Of a stretch of DNA of 64,000 bases, positions 55,677-64,000 are shown piece after piece. The stretch comes from Microbispora bryophytorum (GTDB taxonomy: Bacteria; Actinomycetota; Actinomycetes; Streptosporangiales; Streptosporangiaceae): positions 124,001 through 188,000 of the forward strand of contig NZ_VIRL01000007.1 in the NCBI RefSeq assembly GCF_006874465.1, read 5' to 3'. Positions within the stretch are counted from its first letter, which is position 1. Each line of letters begins with the position of its first letter. The position numbers were made by a program, and so were the translations under genes. The notes under the pieces were generated by a model, which searched no databases, was not told the DNA's origin, and was given only the letters and a program-made list of their open reading frames with translations.

Positions 55677-56129
55677 CTAATTGGCCTTACCGAAGATCAG
55701 GAGCCGATGGGACTCCAGCGTCCCTTCCGGCAGGTCGTCCGGCGCGAACCACCGCGCCTCCAGGATCTCCTTGGGGTCGATCTTCATCGTGCCGCCCGCG
55801 AACTCGGCCTCGTACGCCACCTCTACCCGCAGCCGGTAGCCGCTCTTGAGCTGGACGAGCTCACCGACACGCACCTTCAAGCCGGTCTCTTCGCGCACCT
55901 CCCGGACGACCGTCTCCTGGAACGTCTCCCCCTTCATGGCACCGCCGGTGGGCAGCCCCCATTGCCTGCCTTCCGGCCACAACCGATGCCGGAGCAGCAG
56001 CACCCGCCCGTCTCCGTCGCGGACGATCCCTGTGACACCGACCATGAACTTCGCCTGCGAAAGCCACAGCAGTCGCCACTGCACCGAGCCGCCGATGCTC
56101 CGCCACAGCCGGGCGACCAGATCGTTCAC
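55677..56129 (-). CDS. NUDIX hydrolase
   Basis: A 150-residue hydrolase that splits nucleoside diphosphates linked to another moiety. The NUDIX box is exact from G62 to L84 (E68, R76, E77, E80, E81, G83). A hydrophobic helix precedes it, near residues 17-35. The substrate cannot be told from the box. The GTG at 56129 follows AAGGG. It is followed 112 bases downstream by the GNAT gene's end, on the same strand, with no visible operon link. Confidence 0.93.
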   Translation of the reverse strand: MNDLVARLWRSIGGSVQWRLLWLSQAKFMVGVTGIVRDGDGRVLLLRHRLWPEGRQWGLPTGGAMKGETFQETVVREVREETGLKVRVGELVQLKSGYRLRVEVAYEAEFAGGTMKIDPKEILEARWFAPDDLPEGTLESHRLLIFGKAN

Positions 56130-56241
56130 GATGAGTCCCTTCGTCCACGAGCCCCTTCGTCCACGGTGACTCCAGCGGTGAGAAGGACATCATCACAGGC
56201 CGGGCGCCCGACCCCGTGCCACTTATCGCGGGGCGACCGCC

Positions 56242-57201
56242 CTACCGCGACCCGCCCTCACTCCAGGTCATGTCGATCCGCTGCCCGATGATCTCGTATC
56301 CGGCGCGGAGGAACGCCCGGGCCATCGGGACGTTGCCGACGTCCGTGGCGGCGCGGATTCGCGGGACGCCCTGCCCGGCGAGGACGCGCGTCCCCTCGGC
56401 CAGCAGGTCGTCGACATGGCCCTTGCCGCGATGGGCGGGCAGGACCCCGATGTAGGCGATCATCGCGTTGTACTCGTTGCGCGCCGGGATGACGAATCCC
56501 ACCGGTTCGCCCTCGGGCGACGTGCCGATTCGCCACCATTCCCGTGGGCTCCGGTAGTGGGCGAGCTCGTCGTCGTAGTGCTGGGCGGCGGCCCGCTCGG
56601 CGGGCATGCGGGCGAGGTCGGCGCGGCTGTGGGCGTCGAGCGTGCCGTCGAGGACGCGGGTCATCAGAGTGACCAGTTCCTCCCTGCCGGCCACGGGACG
56701 GAAGGTCAGCCGCCCGTTCGGCGCCGCGACGGGAGTGCCGGGACGCCACTCCAGCCGCAGCCGTTCGACGAGCGGCCGCGCGCCGGCCCGCTCCAGCACG
56801 GCCATGCGGTTCTCGACGGCGGGCCTCGCCGTCGCATCGTCGCGCCATCGCGAAGGCACGAACGCGTTGTATTCGGGCGGGCATGCTCCGGCCGGCAGCA
56901 CGGCGGCGCTCGCGGTTTCGTACAACCGGACCCCGGCGTCGATACTCGCCGGTCCTGGCGTGGCGTCGTCGAGGTCGAGGATGTCCAGCAGCGCCGGGGC
57001 CTCGCCCGCGCGCGGGGCCCACCAGGACAGCCTGGCGACGAGGCGGTCGCCGCGCAGCGCCATCCACATCCACTCGGGCCGCCGGCGGCCGGAGGCGAGG
57101 TCGTCGTCCAGCTCGTCGTTCAGCACGTAGGGCAGGCGGCGGAAAAGGCCGAGTTCCTCGCGTCCCGCGATGGGGCGCATGATCAAGTCTTCGGGGTTCA
57201 C
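56242..57201 (-). CDS. GNAT-family N-acetyltransferase, two-domain
   Basis: The 319-residue protein is a tandem of two GNAT-fold halves. The C-terminal half has the acetyl-CoA motif A (MIAYIGVLPAHRGKGHVDDLLAEG, R/Q-x-x-G-x-G/A as HRGKGH), while the N-terminal half is degenerate. The last part (RAATDVGNVPMARAFLRAGYE) is the typical end of the fold. The acceptor is unknown; related enzymes modify small molecules or antibiotics. The GTG at 57201 follows GGAAG. Confidence 0.85.
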   Translation of the reverse strand: MNPEDLIMRPIAGREELGLFRRLPYVLNDELDDDLASGRRRPEWMWMALRGDRLVARLSWWAPRAGEAPALLDILDLDDATPGPASIDAGVRLYETASAAVLPAGACPPEYNAFVPSRWRDDATARPAVENRMAVLERAGARPLVERLRLEWRPGTPVAAPNGRLTFRPVAGREELVTLMTRVLDGTLDAHSRADLARMPAERAAAQHYDDELAHYRSPREWWRIGTSPEGEPVGFVIPARNEYNAMIAYIGVLPAHRGKGHVDDLLAEGTRVLAGQGVPRIRAATDVGNVPMARAFLRAGYEIIGQRIDMTWSEGGSR

Positions 57202-57589
57202 TGCACTTCCTCAGATGAGGCGTGCCCGTTCGCGCCCAGGGGTCAGCGTCCGGCCGCACCCCGGGAAGGAACCGGCACGACGTTCTTGGCAAACATCGGC
57301 TCGTCCCTCCTCTCGTCGTCGAAGAATCGTCGTCGAAGATCCGCGCCTGTTCTATCGGACGCGCCACCTGGTGCGCCAATCATTTTCCACCGGCGAGACC
57401 GCAGGCCAGTGGCCCTTCGGCTCCGGCTACGGCGACCGGGTCGCCACCGTCACGACGACGGTAGGCGACCCGCACGCTCCCGGTGCGCCGCTCGTCCGCC
57501 CGTACGGCGTCGCGGCGTGGTCCCCGCCCGGCGCCGGCCGGGCGACCCCGGTGTCCGGCCCCGCCGGGCCGTGGCGGGAACGTCCGGGA
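57202..57589. other. Intergenic gap with a possible coding remnant
   Basis: No gene I can support in these 388 bases. Plus-strand bases of about 57345-57500 show coding-like third positions (reading VRQSFSTGETAGQWPFGSGYG), but there is no start, stop or ribosome site. It could be a decayed gene tail. A weak GC hairpin near 57550-57575 lies past the SapA-like stop. Confidence 0.3.
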
Positions 57590-58060
57590 TCAGCTGCAGT
57601 TGCCCCACGTCAGGCGGCCACCGCTCGCGATCTCCCCGTCGACGCGCGTGTCGGCGACCGTGCCGTAGTACTTCACGCACTTGCCCTTGGCGTTCATCTT
57701 CACCGGACCGGCGTAGTACTTGTACTTCTTCAGGTGGTCGATCTTCTCGGCCGTCCTCCCGTTGGACTGCCGCACCATGAGCTGGGCGGACGTCCGTGTG
57801 GGCGTGCCGACGTACGCCGACTTGATGGTGACGACGCAGTTCTGCCCGGTCTTGCGGTTGTAGAGCAGGTAGACGCGCCCGAAGACCTGCCCCGACGGGG
57901 TCTTCACCGCCCGGCTGCCGTCGTGGGTGACCCGGCCGAAGCCGGAGCCGCACACCCCCTCGGGGGTGTAGCCGGCGGAGATCGCGTATGCCGGGTTGGC
58001 GACGAGCCCTCCGACGGCCAGCGCCGCTGCGACGACGACCGTACTCGCGGACCTGCGCAT
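57590..58060 (-). CDS. SapA-like spore-associated secreted protein
   Basis: A 156-residue exported protein with a signal peptide (MRRSASTVVVAAALAVGGLVANPAYA). The mature part shows the spore-associated protein A pattern: YTPEGVCGSGFG, VYLLYNRKTGQNCVVT, YYAGPV and GKCVKYYG, with four cysteines that pair in two disulfides. SapA of streptomycetes is released with spores and is otherwise of unknown function. The ATG at 58060 has AAAGGA upstream; an in-frame upstream start at 58114 would prefix an unlikely peptide. Confidence 0.8.
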   Translation of the reverse strand: MRRSASTVVVAAALAVGGLVANPAYAISAGYTPEGVCGSGFGRVTHDGSRAVKTPSGQVFGRVYLLYNRKTGQNCVVTIKSAYVGTPTRTSAQLMVRQSNGRTAEKIDHLKKYKYYAGPVKMNAKGKCVKYYGTVADTRVDGEIASGGRLTWGNCS

Positions 58061-58473
58061 ACGTTGTCCTTTCCCAACCGCCGCCCTCCGTCCGGGCGGC
58101 GTCCTGGCGATCATCCTTGCGGATCATCAACCAGGAGATGACCGAAACAGTCAAATCTGGGCAAGACGAATCGCGTTCAGCCCGCCGCCAGGGCGCAGGA
58201 GAGGCCTGACCGGTGCATCACCCGATAGGCCGCCCAAATCGAGTCCGGCGGGTGAAACATTCAGCACGAAACGCCCTCATCGGCCCCTGAAGAGGCGAAC
58301 GACGAGGCCCTTCCACCGAAGGCTTGACCCTGCCCGGGCCGACGACTGACGCTTCCTCCGGCGGCTCCTCCCGCAGCGCACGACCAATGGGATCACGCCG
58401 CTCCCGCGTGTGAGGCCGAACTCGTGGTGATCTTCGCGGCTGCTCCTGTCAACGCGCACATGACGGAGGTCGA
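58061..58473. other. Divergent upstream region of SapA-like and esterase genes
   Basis: 413 bases with no gene. They must contain two divergent promoters. GATCATC occurs twice, 13 bp apart, near 58110. I found no inverted repeat of the CebR or related sugar-regulator type. GGAGGTCGA just before 58474 is the esterase ribosome site. Confidence 0.3.
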
Positions 58474-60051
58474 ATGCTCGGCAGAGGAAGCAGCCGTCGC
58501 CAGGCGACACCGCACACGCAGGTCCGGAGCGGAATCCGGACGCACGGCTCGCGTGTGCGCGCCCGCATGCGCACGGTCCTCGCGTGCTCCGTGGCCGCCC
58601 TCACCGCAGTGATCGGCACCATGTCCCACCAGGCGGTGGCCGGGGCGGCCGCCGCCGGTTGCCGGGTCGACTACACCGTCACGTCGCAGTGGCCCGGCGG
58701 GTTCACCGGCGCCGTCACCGTGACGAACCTCGGCGACCCCGTCTCCGGCTGGAAGCTCGCGTGGTCCTTCACCGCGGGTCAGACGGTCACGCAGGCGTGG
58801 AACGCCACCCTCACGCAGAACGGGGCCCAGGTCACCGCGGCCGACGCCGGATACAACGCGGCCCTCGCCACCGGCGGCTCCACCGCGTTCGGCTTCAACG
58901 GCTCCTGGAACAACTCCGCCAACCCCCTGCCCCTCTCCTTCACGCTCAACGGCACCCCCTGCGCGGGGTCGGCGACCTCCACACCGAGCCCCACCCCCAC
59001 ACCGAGCCCCACACCGAGCCCCTCCGCCAGCCCCTCCGCGAGCCGGACACCGAGCCCCACGCCCAGCCCCACGCCCAGCCCCACGCCCAGCCCCACGCCC
59101 AGCCCCACCCCGAGCCCGCGAGGCGGCGACGGAAGCCCGGCCGACCCCCGCATCGCCTACGCCGGGCGGTGGGACACCGGATCGAGCACCGGGTACGTGC
59201 CGAACTGGACGGGCGCCTACTTCGAGACCGCGTTCACCGGGACCACGGTGAAGATCAAACAGCGGGACGCGGTCAACATGTACGTCAGCATCGACGGGGG
59301 CGACGACGTGTTCTACGCCGGCGTCAGGGGCACCGTGAACCTGACCCCGACCCCGCTGCCCTCCGGCACGCACACGCTGCGCGTGTCCTACCGCTCAGGG
59401 GACACGGTCTTTCAAGGGCTGGTGCTCGATCCGGGGGCGACCACCGTGGACCCACACCCGCCCACCAAGCTCATCGAGTTCGTCGGCGACTCCATCACCG
59501 CCGGCTACCTCGATTCGAAGCTCGCGCTGTCCGCGTACGGCTGGGTCCTGGGCGAAAAGCTGCACGTCCGGCACACCCAGATCGCCCGCGCCGGCTACTG
59601 CCTCGTGGCACAGGAGGGGTGTGCCGGGCAGAGCACGCAGTATTTCAAGCTCGGGAGCACGGGCGCCACGGACTGGGACTTCTCCCGCTACACCGCCGAC
59701 GCCGTCGTGATCAACCTCGGCACCAACGACATCGGTCATCACGTCACCGGCTCCGCCTTCCAGGCGGCCTACACCTCCTTTCTGAGTGCCGTCCGGGCGA
59801 AGCACCCGAGAGCGGCCCTGTTCGCGATGGAGACGTTCAAGCAGCGCTACGTCGCCGAGACCAAGGCGGCGGTGGCGGCTCGCAACGCCTCCGGCGACGC
59901 CAACGTCTACTACATCAACACCGAGGGCTGGCTGACTCCGGGCGTCGACTACGCCGACGGCGACGGGCACCCCAGCGACGCCGGCCACATCAAGATCGCC
60001 AACCGTCTCGCCCCCGTCATCGCCCCCAAGATCGGTGTTTCCGTCCCCTAA
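58474..60051 (+). CDS. Secreted CBM2 - CE2-type carbohydrate esterase
   Basis: A 525-residue secreted enzyme that probably deacetylates xylan or related plant glycans. Order: a long basic n-region and signal peptide (about residues 1-60), a carbohydrate-binding CBM2 (about 62-160, CRVDYTVTSQWPGGFTGAVTV), a proline/serine/threonine linker (about 165-215), a jelly-roll CE2 N-domain (218-325) and an SGNH esterase domain. The catalytic Ser340 lies in FVGDSITAGY, the oxyanion N418 in NLGTND, and the H499 dyad/triad in DGHPSDAGH. The ATG at 58474 has GGAGG. It is followed 12 bases later by a second esterase with the domains in mirrored order. Confidence 0.88.
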   Translation: MLGRGSSRRQATPHTQVRSGIRTHGSRVRARMRTVLACSVAALTAVIGTMSHQAVAGAAAAGCRVDYTVTSQWPGGFTGAVTVTNLGDPVSGWKLAWSFTAGQTVTQAWNATLTQNGAQVTAADAGYNAALATGGSTAFGFNGSWNNSANPLPLSFTLNGTPCAGSATSTPSPTPTPSPTPSPSASPSASRTPSPTPSPTPSPTPSPTPSPTPSPRGGDGSPADPRIAYAGRWDTGSSTGYVPNWTGAYFETAFTGTTVKIKQRDAVNMYVSIDGGDDVFYAGVRGTVNLTPTPLPSGTHTLRVSYRSGDTVFQGLVLDPGATTVDPHPPTKLIEFVGDSITAGYLDSKLALSAYGWVLGEKLHVRHTQIARAGYCLVAQEGCAGQSTQYFKLGSTGATDWDFSRYTADAVVINLGTNDIGHHVTGSAFQAAYTSFLSAVRAKHPRAALFAMETFKQRYVAETKAAVAARNASGDANVYYINTEGWLTPGVDYADGDGHPSDAGHIKIANRLAPVIAPKIGVSVP

Positions 60052-60063
60052 CGGAGGCCGTCC

Positions 60064-61518
60064 GTGCCCTATCCCACGCGAGGGGGGCTTCGCTCCTCGC
60101 TCGTCGCCGCTCTGGCCGCGGCCCTCGCCGCTGTCTCGATCTCGCTGCCTCCCCGTGCGCATGCCGCCACCGGCGACGGCTCGCCTACCGATCCCAACAT
60201 CTCCCTCACCGGACGGTGGGACACGGCCGACCCCACCGCGTACACGCCGCACTGGGCCGGCGCCTACCTCACCACCGGCTTCACCGGCACCACCGTCAAG
60301 CTCAAACAGCGCAACACCATCGACCTGTACGCCAGCATCGACGGAGGGCCGTACACCTACTACACGAACGTCAGCGGCACGGTGAATCTGACCCCGACCC
60401 CGCTGAGGGCCGGCACCCACACCCTGCGCGTGTCCTACCGAGTCGTGGCAGGGTCCTATCACGGTGACGCCGTCTTCCGGGGGCTCGTCCTCGACTCCGG
60501 CGCCGGTACGGTCGCCCCGCCGGTTCCGCGCACGCTCATCGAGTTCGTCGGCGACTCGATCACCGTGGGCACGACGACTTCGAAGAACGCGCTCACCGCG
60601 TACGGCTGGCTCATCGGAGAGCGGTTGGGCGCGCGGCACACCCAGATCGCCCAGGGAGGCGCCTGTCTGGTCGCCACCGCCGACGGCTGTGTCGGTTTGG
60701 AGAGGCAGTTCGTCAAGCTCGACCCCAACACGTCCACCCCCGACTGGGACTTCTCCCGCTACACCGCCGACGCCGTGGTGATCAACCTGGGCACCAACGA
60801 CTCCGGCCATGGGGTTCACACACCGGAATTCCAGACCTCCTACACCAACCTCCTCCGGCAGGTGCGGGCGAAATACCCCAAGGCGGCCGTCTTCGCGCTC
60901 GAGACCTTCAGTAAACGGTTCGCCGCCCAGACCCAGGCCGCGGTGAAGACCCTCAACGACGGCGGCGACGCCGACGTGTACTACGTCAACACCGAGGGAT
61001 GGCTGACCAGCGCGCAGCTCAGCGACTCCGTGCATCCCAACGACGCCGGTCATCAAGCGATCGCCGACCGCCTGACCCCGATCATCTCCGCCAAGCTCGG
61101 CGGGTCCCCCTCGCCGTCACCCAGCCCCACGCCCAGCCCGACACCCAGCCCGACGCCGAGCCCGACACCCAGCCCCACGCCGACACCGACCGCCGCGGGA
61201 AGTTGCACGGTGACCTACACCATCACCAACCAGTGGCAGGGCGGCTTCCAAGGTGATGTGACGATCGCGAACACCGGCAGCGCGGCGGTCGGCGGCTGGA
61301 GGCTGACCTGGTCCTTCCCCAACGGGCAGCAGATCAGCCAGGCGTGGAACGGCGCCTACAGTCAAAGCGGCAGCGCCGTGACCGTGACCGACGCCGGCTG
61401 GAACGCCGCCATCCCGGCCGGCGGCACGGCGGCGTTCGGCTTTATCGCCAGTCAGTCCGGCGCGAACGGCGAGCCGACCGCCTTCGCCCTCAACGGCATG
61501 CCCTGCGCCGTCCGCTGA
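60064..61518 (+). CDS. Secreted CE2-type carbohydrate esterase - CBM2
   Basis: The 484-residue partner enzyme: signal peptide (to about residue 35), jelly-roll CE2 N-domain, SGNH esterase domain, a PSPTPSPT linker and a C-terminal CBM2 ([21 protein letters not shown]). The catalytic residues are S165 in FVGDSIT, N245 in NLGTND and H324 in HPNDAGH. The catalytic modules of the two proteins are clearly homologous (RDxVNMYVSIDG / [12 protein letters not shown]), while their CBM2 modules are on opposite ends, pointing to duplication followed by domain shuffling. The GTG at 60064 follows GGAGG, so the pair is one operon. Confidence 0.9.
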   Translation: MPYPTRGGLRSSLVAALAAALAAVSISLPPRAHAATGDGSPTDPNISLTGRWDTADPTAYTPHWAGAYLTTGFTGTTVKLKQRNTIDLYASIDGGPYTYYTNVSGTVNLTPTPLRAGTHTLRVSYRVVAGSYHGDAVFRGLVLDSGAGTVAPPVPRTLIEFVGDSITVGTTTSKNALTAYGWLIGERLGARHTQIAQGGACLVATADGCVGLERQFVKLDPNTSTPDWDFSRYTADAVVINLGTNDSGHGVHTPEFQTSYTNLLRQVRAKYPKAAVFALETFSKRFAAQTQAAVKTLNDGGDADVYYVNTEGWLTSAQLSDSVHPNDAGHQAIADRLTPIISAKLGGSPSPSPSPTPSPTPSPTPSPTPSPTPTPTAAGSCTVTYTITNQWQGGFQGDVTIANTGSAAVGGWRLTWSFPNGQQISQAWNGAYSQSGSAVTVTDAGWNAAIPAGGTAAFGFIASQSGANGEPTAFALNGMPCAVR

Positions 61519-61526
61519 CCGTGACC

Positions 61527-61546
61527 GGCCCGGCCCGCGCCGGGCC
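61527..61546. terminator. Hairpin between the esterases and the TetR gene
   Basis: An 8-bp perfect stem, ggcccggc with gccgggcc, with a 4-base loop, in the gap between the convergent esterase operon and TetR gene. Short but very GC-rich. Confidence 0.65.
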
Positions 61547-61596
61547 AGAGCGGCGCCTGCCCTGGAGCCGGCGCAGCGGGCGGTCAGGTCGCGCCG

Positions 61597-62154
61597 TCAG
61601 GCCCGTGCCGCGAGGACGGCCTCCGCGAGCGCCCGCGCGGCCAGGGCGGGACGGGCGCCGGGCCGGGTGACGGCGTGGGCGAGCACACCGTCGATGAGCA
61701 CGAGGAGCTGGTCGGCGCCCGCGTCGGCGGCGGGGTGCCCGTGGCGGGTCAGTTCCGCCGCCATCAGCCGGTGCAGTCCCTCCTTGAAGGCCCGCACCTC
61801 CGCGTGCGCCGGATGCCCGGGGTCGGTGAGCGTGAGCTCGGCCGCGGTGTAACGGCACCCGCGGAACGACGACTGCGAGGTGATGGCGTCGAGCTCGTCG
61901 AACACGGCCAGCACCCGCTCGCGCGGGTCGTCCCCGGCCTCATCCATGACACGGCGGTAGCGGTCCAGGTTGTCGTCGCTGCGCAGCACCTCGGCCACGA
62001 GGCCGTCCTTGCCGCCGAAGTGCTGGTAGAGCGACCGTCTGGCGACATCGGCCTGCTTGAGGATCGCGTCGACGCCCACCTGAACGCCCTGGCTGTAGGT
62101 GAGCTCCCTGGCGGCGTCGAGCAGCCGCTCGCGGGGGCCGGGTCTCGTCGTCAC
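61597..62154 (-). CDS. TetR-family repressor of the MFS exporter
   Basis: The 185-residue TetR protein has the DNA-binding segment RERLLDAARELTYSQG, then VDAILKQADVARRSLYQHFGGK, at residues about 8-52, and a helical inducer-binding domain. The GTG start is at 62154. It is divergent from an EmrB-type exporter across a 92-base region with a strong promoter and repeated operator-like sequence, the standard arrangement of a drug-responsive repressor with its pump. Confidence 0.92.
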   Translation of the reverse strand: MTTRPGPRERLLDAARELTYSQGVQVGVDAILKQADVARRSLYQHFGGKDGLVAEVLRSDDNLDRYRRVMDEAGDDPRERVLAVFDELDAITSQSSFRGCRYTAAELTLTDPGHPAHAEVRAFKEGLHRLMAAELTRHGHPAADAGADQLLVLIDGVLAHAVTRPGARPALAARALAEAVLAARA

Positions 62155-62174
62155 GGGACGATTCTGGCACGCGC

Positions 62175-62232
62175 TTGACAGTAGATCAATCGGTCTATCT
62201 AATTGGGCGGCGTATACCGATCGTTCTATCTA
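62175..62232 (+). promoter_or_regulatory. Promoter and repeated operator of the MFS exporter
   Basis: A consensus TTGACA (62175-62180), a 17-bp spacer and TCTAAT (62198-62203) form the promoter. A 13-bp direct repeat, ATCGGTCTATCTA (62189-62201) and ATCGTTCTATCTA (62220-62232), spaced 31 bp, overlaps the -10 box and the start region. The first copy also sits in an imperfect inverted repeat with TAGAT/ATCTA arms. This is the likely TetR binding site. Confidence 0.75.
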
Positions 62233-62246
62233 CCTCAGGAGTGCCA

Positions 62247-63599
62247 ATGGCCCGCGCCGGGACTCTCCCCACCGTGCTGACCGGCGTTTTCGTCGCCATC
62301 CTCGATTTCTTCATCGTCAATGTGGCCATCCCCACCATGCAGCGGGACCTGCACGCCGGGCCGGCCGCGATCGAATGGGTGGTCGCCGGATACGCCCTGG
62401 CGTACGGCTCGGGGCTGATCCTGGGCGGACGCCTCGGCGACGTGTTCGGCCGGCGGCGGATGTTCGCCCTGGGCCTCGCCCTGTTCACGCTCGCGTCGGT
62501 CGCCTGCGGACTGGCCCCCGACGCGGGTTCGCTGGTGGCCGCCCGCGTCGTCCAGGGGGCCGCGGCCGCCGTCCTCGCCCCGCAGGTGCTCGCCGTCATC
62601 CGCACCGCCTACAGCGGCGCCGCCCAGGCCAGAGCCGTCAACGCGTACGCGCTGACCATGGGGCTGGCGGCGGTGTTCGGCCAGCTCGTCGGGGGCCTGC
62701 TCATCCAGGCCGACCTGTTCGGGCTCGGCTGGCGCGCCTGCTTCCTGATCAACCTGCCGATCGGCGCCGCCGCTCTGGCCGCTACCTGGCGGGTGATCCC
62801 GGAGAGCCGCGCGGCCGGTGCCGTACGGCTCGACCTCGGCGGGGCCGCCCTGGTCACGCTCGCGCTGGCGGCCACGCTGCTGCCGCTGATCGAGGGCCGT
62901 GAGCAGGGATGGCCGGTGTGGACCTGGGTGTCGTTCGCCCTTGCCGTCGCACTGCTGCTGGCCTACGCCCGGCGGCGGCACGATTCACCGCTGATCGACC
63001 TCACTCTGTTCCGCGAGCGCGCCGTCACTGCGGGGCTGCTCACCAACCTCGCGTTCTCCATGGGTATGGCGGCGTACTTCTTGATCTTCGCCATGTACTC
63101 CCAGGAGGGCCGGGGCCTGGACGCCCTGCACGCCGGCCTGGTCTTCACGCCGATCGGTGCGGGCTACCTCGCGGCGTCGCTGGCGGCGCCGCGCCTGGCC
63201 GCGCGCTTCGGCCGCCAGATCATCGCGTTCGGCGGCCTGACCAGGGCCGTCAGCCTGGCCGTCCTGCTGGTCGCGGTCGCACAGAACGCGCCGATCGGCT
63301 GGCTGGTGCCCGTGCTGGCCGTCGACGGCGCCGGCATGGGGCTGGTGCTGTCGCCCATCATGGGCACCGTCCTGTCGAGGGTCGCCCCACACCACGCCGG
63401 CGGCGCCGCGGGCGCCCTCACCACCGCCCAGCAGGTCGGCGGCGCGCTGGGCGTCGGCATCATCGGCATCGTCTTCTACGGCGCCCTGTCCGGCGGCGTC
63501 ACCGTGGCGTTCCAGCACGGGCTCGTCTACCTCATCGTCATCACCCTGGCCATCGCCGCTCTCGTCCAGTGGCTCCCCCGCGCCAGAGCCGCGGCCTGA
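62247..63599 (+). CDS. MFS drug:H+ antiporter (DHA2/EmrB-QacA type)
   Basis: The 450-residue exporter of the 14-helix DHA2 class exchanges drugs for protons. The loop 2-3 motif is GGRLGDVFGRRRMF, and motif C (GLAAVFGQLVGGLL) marks antiporters. The start LPTVLTGVFVAILDFFIVNVAIPTMQRDL is typical of the family. The ATG at 62247 has AGGAG upstream. The substrate is unknown; the SnoaL-like gene follows 21 bases later. Confidence 0.92.
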   Translation: MARAGTLPTVLTGVFVAILDFFIVNVAIPTMQRDLHAGPAAIEWVVAGYALAYGSGLILGGRLGDVFGRRRMFALGLALFTLASVACGLAPDAGSLVAARVVQGAAAAVLAPQVLAVIRTAYSGAAQARAVNAYALTMGLAAVFGQLVGGLLIQADLFGLGWRACFLINLPIGAAALAATWRVIPESRAAGAVRLDLGGAALVTLALAATLLPLIEGREQGWPVWTWVSFALAVALLLAYARRRHDSPLIDLTLFRERAVTAGLLTNLAFSMGMAAYFLIFAMYSQEGRGLDALHAGLVFTPIGAGYLAASLAAPRLAARFGRQIIAFGGLTRAVSLAVLLVAVAQNAPIGWLVPVLAVDGAGMGLVLSPIMGTVLSRVAPHHAGGAAGALTTAQQVGGALGVGIIGIVFYGALSGGVTVAFQHGLVYLIVITLAIAALVQWLPRARAAA

Positions 63600-63620
63600 C
63601 CGTTGTTCCGAAGGAGAATC

Positions 63621-63986
63621 ATGAACGACCTCAACGACCTGGCCCGCCGCTACGTCGCCGTGTGGAACGAGCCCGACGCCGCCGTACGCCGCGAGATGAT
63701 CGCCCAGCTGTTCGCCCCCGACGCCGCCCACTACACCCCGTCCGTGGAGGCCCACGGCCACGCGCAACTGGAGGTGCGCATCGCCACGTCGTACGACAAG
63801 TGGGTCGAGCCGGGCACGTACGTCTTCCGGGCCGTGGAGAACGCGAACGGCCACCACGACGCGGTCCGCTTCAACTGGGAGATGGTGCGGACCGCCTCCG
63901 GCGAGGTGGACTCGGTCGGGTTCGACTTCCTCACGCTCGGCGAGGACGGCCGGATCAGGACCGACCACCAGTTCATCGAGAGCTGA
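63621..63986 (+). CDS. SnoaL-like (NTF2-fold) protein
   Basis: A 121-residue cone-shaped NTF2-like protein: the start LARRYVAVWNEPDAAVRREMIAQLFAPDA, a central HGHAQLEVRI segment and DFLTLGEDGRIRTDHQF at the end. This fold hosts polyketide cyclases, hydrolases and ligand binders. The ATG at 63621 has AAGGAG. It is close behind the exporter and so under the same TetR control; a role in modifying or binding the exported compound is possible, not shown. Confidence 0.85.
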   Translation: MNDLNDLARRYVAVWNEPDAAVRREMIAQLFAPDAAHYTPSVEAHGHAQLEVRIATSYDKWVEPGTYVFRAVENANGHHDAVRFNWEMVRTASGEVDSVGFDFLTLGEDGRIRTDHQFIES

Positions 63987-64000
63987 CCCCGCGCCCGGCC

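Noticed and set aside
57345-57500. Short coding-like stretch past the GNAT gene
   Set aside because: No start, stop or ribosome site; too short to call as a gene, so it is mentioned only in the gap description.
58979-59118. Proline/serine/threonine DNA repeats as a mobile or regulatory repeat
   Set aside because: They encode the flexible linker between CBM2 and esterase modules, in frame and expected for secreted enzymes.

Overview
The window is 64 kb of very high-GC DNA. Codon use is strongly G/C at third positions, there are many GTG and TTG starts, and GGAGG-type ribosome sites are frequent. The housekeeping block tsaC-prmC-prfA-rpmE-rho-thrB-thrC ... hom-lysA-nrtL is the classic actinobacterial order. 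A SapA-like spore-associated protein, a wall-type RHS giant, CBM2 carbohydrate esterases and an F420-type luciferase-like oxidoreductase point to a sporulating filamentous actinomycete. My inference is the Streptosporangiales; this cannot be proven from the sequence alone. No rRNA, tRNA, CRISPR array, integrase or transposase was found.

Layout. (1) 0.4-8.3 kb, minus strand: translation-termination and threonine genes, with rho behind a long untranslated leader. (2) 8.4-20.1 kb: an island between thrC and hom, which are usually adjacent. It holds three GT2 glycosyltransferases (one broken by a frameshift), a secreted polysaccharide deacetylase, a GT39-like membrane glycosyltransferase, a WxL-like/DUF916-like surface-protein cluster and a seven-bladed secreted beta-propeller. 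(3) 20.1-23.8 kb: hom, lysA, nrtL. (4) 23.8-26.8 kb: an inverted-repeat-bounded element, a large coiled-coil glycosyltransferase, and five exact-period 23-bp iterons in front of a truncated AAA ATPase. (5) 26.8-35.7 kb: a 2796-residue RHS/YD protein ending in an HExxH domain, followed 11 bp later by a lipoprotein that is the natural candidate for its immunity or partner protein. (6) 36.1-49.5 kb: an asparagine-synthase-like enzyme, trehalose synthase, a secreted Cu/Zn superoxide dismutase, a PadR-controlled MacB-like ABC exporter, and a sugar importer with two binding proteins, two permeases and no ATPase. (7) 49.7-64 kb: uracil-DNA glycosylase, a MOSC protein, two TetR-controlled divergent pairs with readable operators, a NUDIX and a GNAT enzyme, a SapA-like protein, and two neighbouring CE2-type esterases with mirrored domain order.

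How parts work together. hom, thrC and thrB make threonine from aspartate semialdehyde and lysA makes lysine. prmC methylates the release factor made by prfA, and rho ends transcription. The carbohydrate theme is heavy: treS and the importer suggest alpha-glucoside or trehalose handling, the esterases deacetylate plant polysaccharide, and the glycosyltransferase island probably builds a surface glycan. The most unusual candidates are the WxL/DUF916-like cluster, the RHS-zincin/lipoprotein pair, the iteron array, the importer permease carrying an extra extracellular beta-sandwich, and the 12-kb island splitting the threonine operon.
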